Positions 8,527 through 17,614 of a stretch of 64,000 nt of DNA are shown in pieces; position 1 is the first letter of the stretch; each line of letters starts with the position of its first letter. The notes under the pieces were generated by a model, which saw only the letters and a list, made by a program, of their open reading frames with translations, was not told where the DNA came from and searched no databases. Position numbers and translations under genes: made by a program. The stretch spans positions 59,839-123,838 of the forward strand of contig NZ_JAGXJN010000021.1 in NCBI RefSeq assembly GCF_019091455.1, written 5' to 3'. Source of the DNA: Chitinophaga sp. GbtcB8. Its GTDB lineage: Bacteria; Bacteroidota; Bacteroidia; Chitinophagales; Chitinophagaceae.

Positions 8527-11276
8527 TGCGCTATTTAATTGCCATATTAACAATGCTCATTAGCACCGCAGGGCAGGCCACCGCGAATGTGCAGCTGCAA
8601 AACCTGCGTTGCGAAATGTTATCCAACCCAACAGGTATTGATGTTACAGCACCCCGCCTGAGCTGGGAGATCAGCAGCGCGCAGCGCAATGTGTTACAAA
8701 CCGCTTACCAGGTGCTGGTAGCATCATCTGCAGAAAAGCTGGCTGCTAATGAAGGTGATCTGTGGAGCTCCGGTAAGGTAAGCAGCAGCCAATCCGTACA
8801 GGTGGTGTATGCAGGTGTACCTTTACAGAGCAGAACAATTTGCTACTGGAAGGTAAGAACCTGGACCACACAAGGCGCCAGTGAGTGGAGTGAACCGGCA
8901 CAATGGAGCATGGCGCTGTTAACTGCAAAAGATTGGCAGGCCAGCTGGATAGGACTGGATCGTGCATTCCCCTGGGATAGCGCGCAAAGTAAATTCTCCC
9001 GTTTGTCGGCCCGCTACTTCCGTAAAACATTTGCAGTAAAGCCAGCTGTCAAAAGGGCCACAGCCTATATAGCCGGCTTAGGCTGGTATGAGCTGTACCT
9101 GAACGGGCAGCGCATCGGTAACCAGGTATTGGCGCCTGCGCCCACGGATTATACCAAAAGTGTATTGTACAATACTTACGATGTAACTGCCGCTTTGCAG
9201 CCGGGCGATAATGCAATAGGGACTATACTGGGCAATGGCCGCTTCTTTACCATGCGCCAGGCTTACAAACCTCAAAAGATCCGCACATTCGGTTATCCTA
9301 AAATGTTGCTGCAGCTGGAAATAGAATATGCCGATGGTACCCGTGAAACCATTGCCAGTGATGCTTCCTGGAAAGTAACTACCGATGGCCCTATCCGCAC
9401 CAATAATGAATACGATGGTGAGGAGTATGATGCTACCAAAGAAATGCCCGGCTGGAACACTGCCCGCTTTGATGATCATAAATGGTTGCAGCCGGAACTG
9501 GTACAGGCCCCCGGTGGTGTTATAAGAGCGCAGCTGAATGAAAAAATGCAGGTGATGGAAAGGCTGCAGCCCAGGTCTATAAAGGAATTAAAGCCAGGTG
9601 TATTCATCCTTGATATGGGGCAGAACATGGCAGGCTGGCTGCAAATGAAAGTAAAAGGCCCGCGGGGTACGAATGTCACTTTACGTTTTGCAGAAACCCT
9701 GCAACCTGATGGCTCTCTTTACACCGCTAACCTGCGGGACGCCAAAGTAACGGATATGTACACACTAAAAGGAGGGAGCACAGAAACCTGGCATCCGGCG
9801 TTTGTATATCATGGCTTCCGGTATGCGGAGATCAGCAATTATCCTGGCACACCCACGGTACAGGATTTCGAAGGGCAGGTGATCTACGATAATATTAGTA
9901 CCACCGGCACATTTACCTCCTCAGATACTACACTGAACCAGATCTTTAATAACGCTTACCAGGGCATTCGCAGCAATTACAAAGGTATGCCGCTGGATTG
10001 CCCGCAGCGTAATGAACGTATGCCCTGGCTGGGCGATCGCGCTACCGGCGCTTATGGGGAAGCTTACCTGTTTGACAATGCAAAATTATATGCCAAATGG
10101 CTGGATGATATTGAGGAAGCACAAACGCCGGAAGGCGCTATACCGGACGTAGCGCCGGCCTACTGGCGTTATTACAGTGATAATGTTACCTGGCCGGGCA
10201 CCTACATCCTGGTGGCAGATATGTTGTACGGGCAGTTTGGCGATCAGCGTGTTATTGCCAAACATTATGATACCATGAAGAAGTGGCTGGCCTACATGCG
10301 CGCTAAGTACATGAAAGACTATATCATCACTAAAGATAAATACGGTGATTGGTGTGTGCCGCCGGAATCATTACAGCTCATTCATTCCAGGGATTCTACC
10401 CGCAATACAGATGGTACCTTACTGGCTACGGCTTATTATTACCGCCTGTTATTTTTAATGCAGCGTTTTGCAAAAGTGCTGCATAAACCGCAGGATGCGC
10501 AGGCATTTGCAGACTTATGTGTGCACATCCGCACAGCCTTTAATCAGAAATTCTTTAACCCGCTTACTGCACAATACAGTAATAATGCAGTAACAGCTAA
10601 CTTATTGCCACTGTATTTTGGAATAACACCCGCCGCAGCTGAAAAACAGGTGTTTAACAATATTGTAAATAAAATACAGCAGGAATATAAAGGGCATATC
10701 AGCACCGGGGTAATAGGCACGCAATGGCTCATGCGCGGGTTAAGCCGCTGGGGTAAGCCGGAGCTGGCCTTTCACATTGCCGCTAACCGCGATTATCCCA
10801 GCTGGGGATATATGATAGACCGTGGCGCCACTACTATCTGGGAGCTCTGGAATGGCGACACTGCCAACCCCGCTATGAACTCCCATAACCACGTAATGCT
10901 GCTGGGTGATCTGCTGATCTGGTATTATGAAGACCTGGCGGGTATCCGTAACAGCACAGCTTTTCCGGGTTTTAAACAAGTGATTATGCAGCCGGTTTTG
11001 CCGGAAGGTCTGCAAACAGTAAATGCCTCCTATCAATCCATTCACGGTACTATTAAAAGCGAGTGGAAGAACAGGAACGGTACATTTACCTGGAATATTT
11101 CTGTGCCTGGTAATACAACCGTATTGGTATATATACCCGCTACAGCTGCTGCACAGGTAAAGGAAAGCGGTAACGCTGCTGCCAAAGCAGCTGGTGTGAA
11201 GTGGTTGCGTATGGAAGGTGGCCGGGCCGTGTTTGAGGTAGGCTCCGGGAATTATGAATTTGAAAGCAGTAAATAA
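8526..11276 (+). CDS. GH78 alpha-L-rhamnosidase
   Basis: 916 residues, secreted (MRYLIAILTMLISTAGQATA). The order of domains is typical for GH78: N-terminal fibronectin-like domain (VTAPRLSWEISSAQRNVLQTAYQVLV), beta-sandwich domains including YIAGLGWYELYLNGQRIGNQVLAPAPTDY, an (alpha/alpha)6 barrel, and a C-terminal beta domain. The catalytic signature DCPQRNERMPWLGD is intact (Asp491, Glu497), as is TTIWELWNG with Glu773. It removes terminal alpha-linked L-rhamnose. It begins inside the stop codon of the propeller gene before it, and the next gene starts 5 bases after its end, so it is part of a tight operon. Confidence 0.95.
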   Translation: MRYLIAILTMLISTAGQATANVQLQNLRCEMLSNPTGIDVTAPRLSWEISSAQRNVLQTAYQVLVASSAEKLAANEGDLWSSGKVSSSQSVQVVYAGVPLQSRTICYWKVRTWTTQGASEWSEPAQWSMALLTAKDWQASWIGLDRAFPWDSAQSKFSRLSARYFRKTFAVKPAVKRATAYIAGLGWYELYLNGQRIGNQVLAPAPTDYTKSVLYNTYDVTAALQPGDNAIGTILGNGRFFTMRQAYKPQKIRTFGYPKMLLQLEIEYADGTRETIASDASWKVTTDGPIRTNNEYDGEEYDATKEMPGWNTARFDDHKWLQPELVQAPGGVIRAQLNEKMQVMERLQPRSIKELKPGVFILDMGQNMAGWLQMKVKGPRGTNVTLRFAETLQPDGSLYTANLRDAKVTDMYTLKGGSTETWHPAFVYHGFRYAEISNYPGTPTVQDFEGQVIYDNISTTGTFTSSDTTLNQIFNNAYQGIRSNYKGMPLDCPQRNERMPWLGDRATGAYGEAYLFDNAKLYAKWLDDIEEAQTPEGAIPDVAPAYWRYYSDNVTWPGTYILVADMLYGQFGDQRVIAKHYDTMKKWLAYMRAKYMKDYIITKDKYGDWCVPPESLQLIHSRDSTRNTDGTLLATAYYYRLLFLMQRFAKVLHKPQDAQAFADLCVHIRTAFNQKFFNPLTAQYSNNAVTANLLPLYFGITPAAAEKQVFNNIVNKIQQEYKGHISTGVIGTQWLMRGLSRWGKPELAFHIAANRDYPSWGYMIDRGATTIWELWNGDTANPAMNSHNHVMLLGDLLIWYYEDLAGIRNSTAFPGFKQVIMQPVLPEGLQTVNASYQSIHGTIKSEWKNRNGTFTWNISVPGNTTVLVYIPATAAAQVKESGNAAAKAAGVKWLRMEGGRAVFEVGSGNYEFESSK

Positions 11277-11281
11277 CTATT

Positions 11282-12379
11282 ATGTATAAACGTATTTTTT
11301 GTGCCGGGTTTTTATTACTCGTAGCGCTCAGCAGCCAGGGCCAAACAGGTAAGCCGCGTACTTTTAAAGAGGGGATCCTGACAGACGAATTCATTTTTGA
11401 GAAAGCATCCTTCCCATCCTGCCACGCGGCCACCATTGCAGAAACCCCGAAAGGGCTTGTAGCAGCCTGGTTTGGCGGTACTAAAGAGGGCAAGCCTGAT
11501 GTAAGCATCTGGGTAAGCCATAAAGCAACAGCAAAAAGCCAGTGGACGGCGCCGGTAGAAGTAGCCAATGGTAAAAAGAACGACACTACCCGTTATGCCT
11601 GCTGGAACCCGGTATTATACCAGGTACCCGGCGGTGATCTGTTGCTGTTCTATAAAATAGGTCCTAAAGTAGCGCAATGGAAAGGCTGGATGATCAGCTC
11701 AAAAGATGGCGGTACTACCTGGTCGGCTCCCAAAGCCTTGCCTGATGGTTATTTAGGACCGGTTAAGAATAAACCGGTGTTGTTAAGTGATGGTACTTTG
11801 TTATGCGCGTCCAGTACAGAAGGTGATGGCTGGAAAGTACACTTTGAGCTCACAAAAGATAATGGTTATACCTGGGAAAAGGTAGGACCTATCAATGATG
11901 GAAAAACTTACAACGCTATACAACCCAGCGTGCTATTTTACAAAGATGGCAGGCTGCAGATCCTTTGCAGAAGCAAGAACCGCGCGATCCTGGAATCCTG
12001 GTCAACAGATAAGGGCCGCAGCTGGTCGGCTATAGCGCCTATTGATCTGCCAAATAATAATTCCGGTACGGATGCAGTAACCATGCAGGATGGCCGGCAG
12101 CTGCTGGTATATAATCATGTGCTGCCACCGGATGGTAAGCCCAAAGGCCCGCGCACACCTTTAAACGTAGCTATATCCAAAGATGGTAAAGTGTGGAATG
12201 CCGCGCTGGTGCTGGAAGATTCACCCATCAGCCAGTATTCCTATCCTTCTGTGATCTGCGCAAAGGATGGTTCTATTCACATTGTATATACCTGGCGCCG
12301 GGAGCGCATCAAGTATGTGAAAATAGATCCCAAACAGCTGCAGCTTACAGAGATTAAAAATGGCCAATGGCCAAAGTGA
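11282..12379 (+). CDS. Sialidase-like BNR-repeat protein
   Basis: 365 residues with a signal peptide (ending SSQGQT). The whole mature protein is a six-bladed BNR_2-type propeller. Asp-box repeats S-x-D-x-G-x-(T/S)-W are visible three times (SSKDGGTTW, TKDNGYTW, STDKGRSW). The first blade has FPSCHAATIAETPKGLVAAWFGG and the last SQYSYPSVICAKDGSIHIVYTWRR. Relatives are annotated as exo-alpha-sialidases, but many in plant-polysaccharide loci act on other sugars, and no sialic acid genes are nearby. A substrate in the same pectin side chains is likely; the exact linkage cannot be read from sequence. Confidence 0.8.
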   Translation: MYKRIFCAGFLLLVALSSQGQTGKPRTFKEGILTDEFIFEKASFPSCHAATIAETPKGLVAAWFGGTKEGKPDVSIWVSHKATAKSQWTAPVEVANGKKNDTTRYACWNPVLYQVPGGDLLLFYKIGPKVAQWKGWMISSKDGGTTWSAPKALPDGYLGPVKNKPVLLSDGTLLCASSTEGDGWKVHFELTKDNGYTWEKVGPINDGKTYNAIQPSVLFYKDGRLQILCRSKNRAILESWSTDKGRSWSAIAPIDLPNNNSGTDAVTMQDGRQLLVYNHVLPPDGKPKGPRTPLNVAISKDGKVWNAALVLEDSPISQYSYPSVICAKDGSIHIVYTWRRERIKYVKIDPKQLQLTEIKNGQWPK

Positions 12380-12400
12380 TAATCCGTAATCTAATTAACC

Positions 12401-13300
12401 ATGCATCGTCGTCATTTCCTTCTGAATACTTCCCTTGCCCTCACGGCAGGTTTACTACACCGGCAATTCGCTTTGGCTGCTACTACATCTGCAAATACAG
12501 ATCAGCGTTATAAAATAGCTGTGTGCGACTGGATGATCCTGAAAAGGCAAAAGCTGGGCGCATTTCAGCTTACCAAAGATATTGGCGCCGATGGCGTAGA
12601 GCTGGATATGGGCGGTTTAGGCAACCGGGAAACTTTTGATAATAAGCTCGTTGATCCTGCTTTGCGCCAGCAGTTCCTGGACAAAGCAAAAGAGCTGAAC
12701 CTGGAAATTAGCTCTGTTGCGATGTCGGGTTTTTATGCACAGTCATTTGCAGAACGCCCGGGGGTAGACAAAATGGTGCAGGACTGCATTGATACTATGA
12801 CCCAGCTGAATGTAAAAGTAGCCTTCCTGCCACTGGGCATACAGGGCGACCTGGTACAGCATCCTGACCTGCGCCCCGTAATTGTACAGCGTTTGCAGGC
12901 AGTAGCAAGGCAGGCAGAGAAAGCAAATGTGATCATTGGAATAGAAACATCCCTGGATGCTGCCGGAGAAGTAAAGCTGCTGGATGATATTGGCTCCCCA
13001 GCCATCCAGAGCTATTTCAACTTTGCCAATGCGCTGGAAGCAGGCCGTGATCTGCAAAAGGAATTGCGTATCCTGGGTAAGAACCGTATCTGCCAGATCC
13101 ACTGTACTGATAAAGATGGTGTATGGCTGCAGGATAACCCCCGCATTCATTTACCTAAAGTAAAACATACGCTGGACAAAATGGGCTGGAGCGGCTGGCT
13201 GGTGATAGAGCGCTCCCGCAATGCGCAGGACCCGCGTAATGTAAAATGGAACTTTAGTGCAAATACTAAATATCTGAAATCGGTTTTTCAACAGGCTTAA
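12401..13300 (+). CDS. Sugar isomerase/epimerase-like TIM barrel, exported
   Basis: 299 residues of the xylose-isomerase-like / AP-endonuclease-2 TIM-barrel superfamily. The N-terminus is HRRHFLLNTSLALTAGLL, a twin-arginine-like or general export signal, so the protein probably acts in the periplasm. Acidic and histidine metal-ligand positions of the family are present: ADGVELDMGG, IGIETSLD, ICQIHCTDKDG, GWLVIERSR. In Bacteroidota such exported isomerase-like proteins often accompany keto-sugar pathways with DUF1080 proteins, two of which occur further down this locus. Its stop codon overlaps the start of the GH106 gene by one base. Confidence 0.85.
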   Translation: MHRRHFLLNTSLALTAGLLHRQFALAATTSANTDQRYKIAVCDWMILKRQKLGAFQLTKDIGADGVELDMGGLGNRETFDNKLVDPALRQQFLDKAKELNLEISSVAMSGFYAQSFAERPGVDKMVQDCIDTMTQLNVKVAFLPLGIQGDLVQHPDLRPVIVQRLQAVARQAEKANVIIGIETSLDAAGEVKLLDDIGSPAIQSYFNFANALEAGRDLQKELRILGKNRICQIHCTDKDGVWLQDNPRIHLPKVKHTLDKMGWSGWLVIERSRNAQDPRNVKWNFSANTKYLKSVFQQA

Positions 13301-16300
13301 TGAAAGGTATAAGAACAATACTGTTTTACGTATGGGCATGTATGTTATCACTGCCGGTTATAGCGCAGCAGCATGACCTGGAAAGGGATTTCCGCCAGCC
13401 GCCTGCTTCAGCTAAGCCCTGGGTATTCTGGTACTGGATGCAGGCCAGCGTATCAAAGGCGGGTATTACCGCCGACCTGGAAGCAATGAAGGAGGCAGGT
13501 ATTGGCGGCGCTTACCTGATGCCTATAAAAGGAGCCGCTAACCCGCCACTGATGCAGCCGCAGGTAGCACAGCTAACGCCGGAATGGTGGGGGATGGTGC
13601 GTTTTGCTATGCAGGAAGCAGACCGCTTAGGCTTGAAGATCGCTATGCATGATTGTGATGGTTTTGCACTGGCCGGCGGCCCCTGGATAACACCGGAGCT
13701 CTCCATGCAGAAAGTGGTGTGGTCAGAAACGCAGGTGGAGGGTAACCGCCTGTTTAATGACACCTTGTTAACCCCGCCAGCCTATAAAGGTTATTATAAA
13801 GATATCCAGGTACTGGCTTATCCTGTTTTGCCGGGAACAGCGCCAGCTCCTGTGCCGGTGGTAAGCACCAGCCAGGCCGGCATAGATGCGCACTTTTTAT
13901 TGGATCCCAATAACAAAGAGAATTTTCGCAGTGAAGCCGCCTGCTGGATCCAGTATGCATTTGATAAACCCTTCACCTGCCGCAACATTCACATCCGCAC
14001 CAACGGACCCAACTACCAGGCGCAGCGCCTGATAGTAACCGTTAGCGATGACGGGCAAAACTTTCACAGCATTGGCCGTTTGGAAGCGCCCCGCCATGGC
14101 TGGCAGGATAATGATTTTGGTGTAACGCATGCCATCACCCCAACGACTGCACGTTATTTCCGTTTTGTATATGACAGCACCGGTTCAGAAGCCGGATCAG
14201 AAGACCTGGATGCTGCCAAATGGAAAACCACTTTAAAAGTATGCGGTATTACATTATCCGGCGAGCCACGCCTGCACCAGTTTGAAGGAAAGAATGGGGA
14301 GATCTGGCGCATCAGCAGCCGTACTACTACGGCGCAGGTGCCGGATTCATTATGTGTGCCGTTGAATAAGATCATTAACCTAACTGGTAAATTAGATAAA
14401 CAGGGCCGCCTGTTATGGCAGGTACCACCCGGCCGCTGGACTATCCTGCGTATCGGCCATACCTCTACCGGTCATACCAATGCTACCGGTGGCGCGGGTA
14501 TGGGGCTGGAGTGCGATAAGTTTAATCCTGTTGCCATCCGTCTGCAGTTTGATAAGTGGTTTGGTGAAGCCTTCAGGCAGGTAGGACCTGCGTTAGCCGG
14601 CCGCGTGTTAAAAGTATTTCATGTGGATAGCTGGGAATGCGGCAGCCAGAACTGGTCGCCGGTATTCCGTGAAGAATTTCGCCGCCGCAGGGGATATGAC
14701 CTGTACACTTATTTGCCGGTAATGGCTGGTATCCCGGTGCAAAATGCTAACATCTCTGAACGTTTTTTACACGACATTCGCCAAACGATCTCTGAGCTGG
14801 TAGTAGATAATTTTTACGGCACCATGGGTAAGCTGGCGCGGGAAAAGGGTTGCAGCTTTAGTGCTGAAAACGTAGCTCCTACCATGACCAGCGACGGCAT
14901 GGCGCATTACAGCGCAGTGGATATTCCCATGGGTGAGTTCTGGCTACGGTCACCTACACACGATAAACCCAATGATATGCTGGACGCTATTTCCGGCGCG
15001 CATATTTATGGAAAACAGATCATACAGTCAGAAGCTTTTACGGAATTACGCATGGCCTGGGATGAGCATCCTGCCATGTTAAAAGCCTTGCAGGATAAGA
15101 ATTACGCTATGGGCGTGAACCGCCTGGTGTATCACGTATTTGCGCACAATCCCTGGACAGACCGTGCTCCGGGCATGACGCTGGACGGAGTAGGGCTTTA
15201 TTTTCAGCGGGATCAAACCTGGTGGAAACCGGGCCGCGCCTGGGTTAGCTATGCTCAACGTTGCCAGGCCCTGTTACAGCAAGGCCGGCCGGTAGTGGAT
15301 GTAGCCGTATTTACCGGAGAGGAAATACCCCGCCGTGCCATATTACCGGATAGGTTAACCGCTTTACCCGGTATTGCAGAAGATGGATATGATTCTTTTA
15401 ACCGTGATGCCTTGTTACGGTTAACAGAAGTGCACAACGGACGCATTGAGCTGCCGGGTGGTGCCAGTTATGCCGCGTTGGTATTACCTGGCCCGCATCC
15501 TATGTCGCCGGATGCAAAGATGTTATCGCCGGAAGTGGCTACCCGTTTGCAGGAGCTGGTGAAAGCAGGTGCTACAATACTTACCGAGGAACATGCAGAT
15601 CATGCGCCAGGCCTATCCGGTTTCCCTGCCAGTGATGATACGGTGCGCCGGATCATGCAGACACTAAAATTAAAAACCTGGCAGGAATGGCGCCTGGAAA
15701 GGGATGTGGTCACACAACCCGGTGTAGTATGGACCCACCGCCAGCTGCCGGATGCAGATATTTATTTCATCTCCAACCAGCTGGATACTAGCCGCATCCT
15801 GGATGTTTCACTTCGTATAGCCGGTAAGGTACCAGAGCTATGGGACCCGGTAACCGGTGATATCCAAACAGCAAAAGAATGGGCTGTTGAAAAAGGGCGT
15901 ACCCTCCTGCCTTTGCAATTAGGACCTTCAGGTTCCATATTCATAGTGTTGCGCAAGTCAACCACGCAAAAAGAACAGCATACCGGTCAGAACTGGACGC
16001 AGCCAAAAACGCTGCAAACCCTTACGGGTGGCTGGCAAGCTGCTTTTGGTAAAAGAGCAGGAGGCCCTGAACAATCCATAACATTCTCTCAGCTGCAGGA
16101 TTGGAGTAAACATACCGATAGCACTATCCGCTATTATTCCGGCACTGCCGCCTATACGAAAACATTTGACTGGAAAGCAGCTACCGGCCGTATATGGCTG
16201 GATGTAGGACGGGTAGCCAACATTGCGGAAGTTACCCTGAATGGCATACCCTGTGGTGTGGCCTGGACCGCACCTTACCGCGTGGATATTACAAAAGCCC

Positions 16301-16488
16301 TGCGCGCCGGCAGCAACGAGTTAAAGATCGAAGTGTCCAACACCTGGGCCAACCGTTTGATCGGAGATCACAACCTGCCGGAAGCACAGCGTTTTACCCG
16401 CACTACAGCGCCTTACCGTTTAGAGGGAAGCCCGCTGCTGGAAGCCGGTTTGTTGGGGCCCGTAACTATAGTGAAAACAGCTGAATGA
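13300..16488 (+). CDS. GH106 alpha-L-rhamnosidase
   Basis: 1062 residues, secreted. It begins with the GH106 hallmark FRQPPASAKPWVFWYWMQASVSKAGITADLEAMKEAGIGG (positions about 29-68). The central barrel shows HVDSWECGSQNW (Glu446), REEFRRRRGYDLYTYLPVMAG, IPMGEFW and QSEAFTELRMAWDEHP. The C-terminal 150 residues form a GH2-like beta-sandwich (RIWLDVGRVANIAEVTLNG). GH106 enzymes remove alpha-L-rhamnose from rhamnogalacturonans. This copy differs from the second GH106 at 41240 in length and detail, suggesting a different linkage. The start overlaps the previous stop codon by one base (TAATG). Confidence 0.95.
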   Translation: MKGIRTILFYVWACMLSLPVIAQQHDLERDFRQPPASAKPWVFWYWMQASVSKAGITADLEAMKEAGIGGAYLMPIKGAANPPLMQPQVAQLTPEWWGMVRFAMQEADRLGLKIAMHDCDGFALAGGPWITPELSMQKVVWSETQVEGNRLFNDTLLTPPAYKGYYKDIQVLAYPVLPGTAPAPVPVVSTSQAGIDAHFLLDPNNKENFRSEAACWIQYAFDKPFTCRNIHIRTNGPNYQAQRLIVTVSDDGQNFHSIGRLEAPRHGWQDNDFGVTHAITPTTARYFRFVYDSTGSEAGSEDLDAAKWKTTLKVCGITLSGEPRLHQFEGKNGEIWRISSRTTTAQVPDSLCVPLNKIINLTGKLDKQGRLLWQVPPGRWTILRIGHTSTGHTNATGGAGMGLECDKFNPVAIRLQFDKWFGEAFRQVGPALAGRVLKVFHVDSWECGSQNWSPVFREEFRRRRGYDLYTYLPVMAGIPVQNANISERFLHDIRQTISELVVDNFYGTMGKLAREKGCSFSAENVAPTMTSDGMAHYSAVDIPMGEFWLRSPTHDKPNDMLDAISGAHIYGKQIIQSEAFTELRMAWDEHPAMLKALQDKNYAMGVNRLVYHVFAHNPWTDRAPGMTLDGVGLYFQRDQTWWKPGRAWVSYAQRCQALLQQGRPVVDVAVFTGEEIPRRAILPDRLTALPGIAEDGYDSFNRDALLRLTEVHNGRIELPGGASYAALVLPGPHPMSPDAKMLSPEVATRLQELVKAGATILTEEHADHAPGLSGFPASDDTVRRIMQTLKLKTWQEWRLERDVVTQPGVVWTHRQLPDADIYFISNQLDTSRILDVSLRIAGKVPELWDPVTGDIQTAKEWAVEKGRTLLPLQLGPSGSIFIVLRKSTTQKEQHTGQNWTQPKTLQTLTGGWQAAFGKRAGGPEQSITFSQLQDWSKHTDSTIRYYSGTAAYTKTFDWKAATGRIWLDVGRVANIAEVTLNGIPCGVAWTAPYRVDITKALRAGSNELKIEVSNTWANRLIGDHNLPEAQRFTRTTAPYRLEGSPLLEAGLLGPVTIVKTAE

Positions 16489-16489
16489 C

Positions 16490-17593
16490 ATGATGAAACA
16501 CACGTTAACATATATACTGCTTTTAATTGGAACGATTGCCTGTGCGCAAAACAAACCGCAGGAGGTACCGGCCAATGTAATGCAGAATGTATACGACCAG
16601 GTGAAAACGCCCTATAAATACGGTTTGGTAGTAGTACCTTCAGATGATGCAAAGAAAATAGATTGTCCAAGCGTGTTCCGCAAGAATGATAAATGGTACA
16701 TGACCTATATTGTTTTTGACGGCAGAGGTTATGAAACCTGGCTCTCCGGTAGTGACGACCTGCTGCACTGGAAAACAATGGGCAGGCTTATGTCTTTTTC
16801 TGATACTACGGATTGGGATAATAACCAGAAGGCAGGATATATAGCCCTGCAGGATCCGCAATGGGGCGGCAGTTATGAATGGCAGCCCTATAAAGGCAAA
16901 TACTGGATGTCGTACATTGGCGGCAGCAGCCGCGGTTATGAACAGGGCTTGCTTTCAATTGGAATAGCATATACAAAGAAGAGCCCTGCAAAAGCCCATG
17001 AATGGCAGCGCTTACCCAAACCAGTACTGATGGCCACTGATGCAGATGTTCGCTGGTGGGAGAACAATACCTTATATAAAAGCACCGTATTATGGGATAA
17101 AACCAACAGCATTGGTTATCCTTTTATACTGTATTACAATGCAAAAGGCGACAGCCTGAAACCCAAAAGAGGGAAAGAGCGTATAGGCATGGCAGTATCT
17201 AACGACATGGTGCACTGGAGGCGTTATGAAAAAGAACCGGTGCTGAACCATCACGCCGGCATTACCGGCGATCCATGGATCCAGCGCATGAATGATGTAT
17301 GGGTAATGTTCTACTTCGGCGCTTTCTGGAAAGATCGTCCCGGTGCCTTTAACCGCTTTGCCTGTTCTTATGACCTGGTACACTGGACCGACTGGACCGG
17401 TGATGACTTAATAAAGTCTTCAGCACCCTTTGATGACCTTTTTGCACATAAATCCAGTGTAGTGTTTTATAAGGGTGTAGTATATCATTTCTACTGTGCT
17501 GTGAACAAGGCTGAACAGCGGGGTATTGCTGTAGCTACATCTGTGGATAAGGGAAAGAGTGAAGTGCAGTTTGTGCCGCACGTAAAAAAATGA
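16490..17593 (+). CDS. GH43-like five-bladed propeller glycosidase
   Basis: 367 residues with signal peptide (LLLIGTIACAQ). The mature part fits the five-bladed propeller superfamily shared by GH43, GH32 and GH130: KIDCPSVFRKNDKWYMTYI, TWLSGSDDLLHWKTMG, GMAVSNDMVHWRRY, ITGDPWIQRMNDVWVMFYFG, and AHKSSVVFYKGVVYHFYCAV. The Asp in DCPSVF and in GDPWI are candidates for catalytic acids; a canonical general-acid Glu is not obvious, so the family and mechanism remain open. It starts 1 base after GH106 ends and precedes the GH2 gene by 21 bases. Confidence 0.75.
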   Translation: MMKHTLTYILLLIGTIACAQNKPQEVPANVMQNVYDQVKTPYKYGLVVVPSDDAKKIDCPSVFRKNDKWYMTYIVFDGRGYETWLSGSDDLLHWKTMGRLMSFSDTTDWDNNQKAGYIALQDPQWGGSYEWQPYKGKYWMSYIGGSSRGYEQGLLSIGIAYTKKSPAKAHEWQRLPKPVLMATDADVRWWENNTLYKSTVLWDKTNSIGYPFILYYNAKGDSLKPKRGKERIGMAVSNDMVHWRRYEKEPVLNHHAGITGDPWIQRMNDVWVMFYFGAFWKDRPGAFNRFACSYDLVHWTDWTGDDLIKSSAPFDDLFAHKSSVVFYKGVVYHFYCAVNKAEQRGIAVATSVDKGKSEVQFVPHVKK

Positions 17594-17614
17594 TGTTGAT
17601 TCTATATTGTATTT

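Noticed and set aside
11282..12379. True sialidase acting on sialic acids
   Set aside because: No sialic-acid catabolic genes occur nearby, and the company is entirely pectin-type; only the fold can be claimed.
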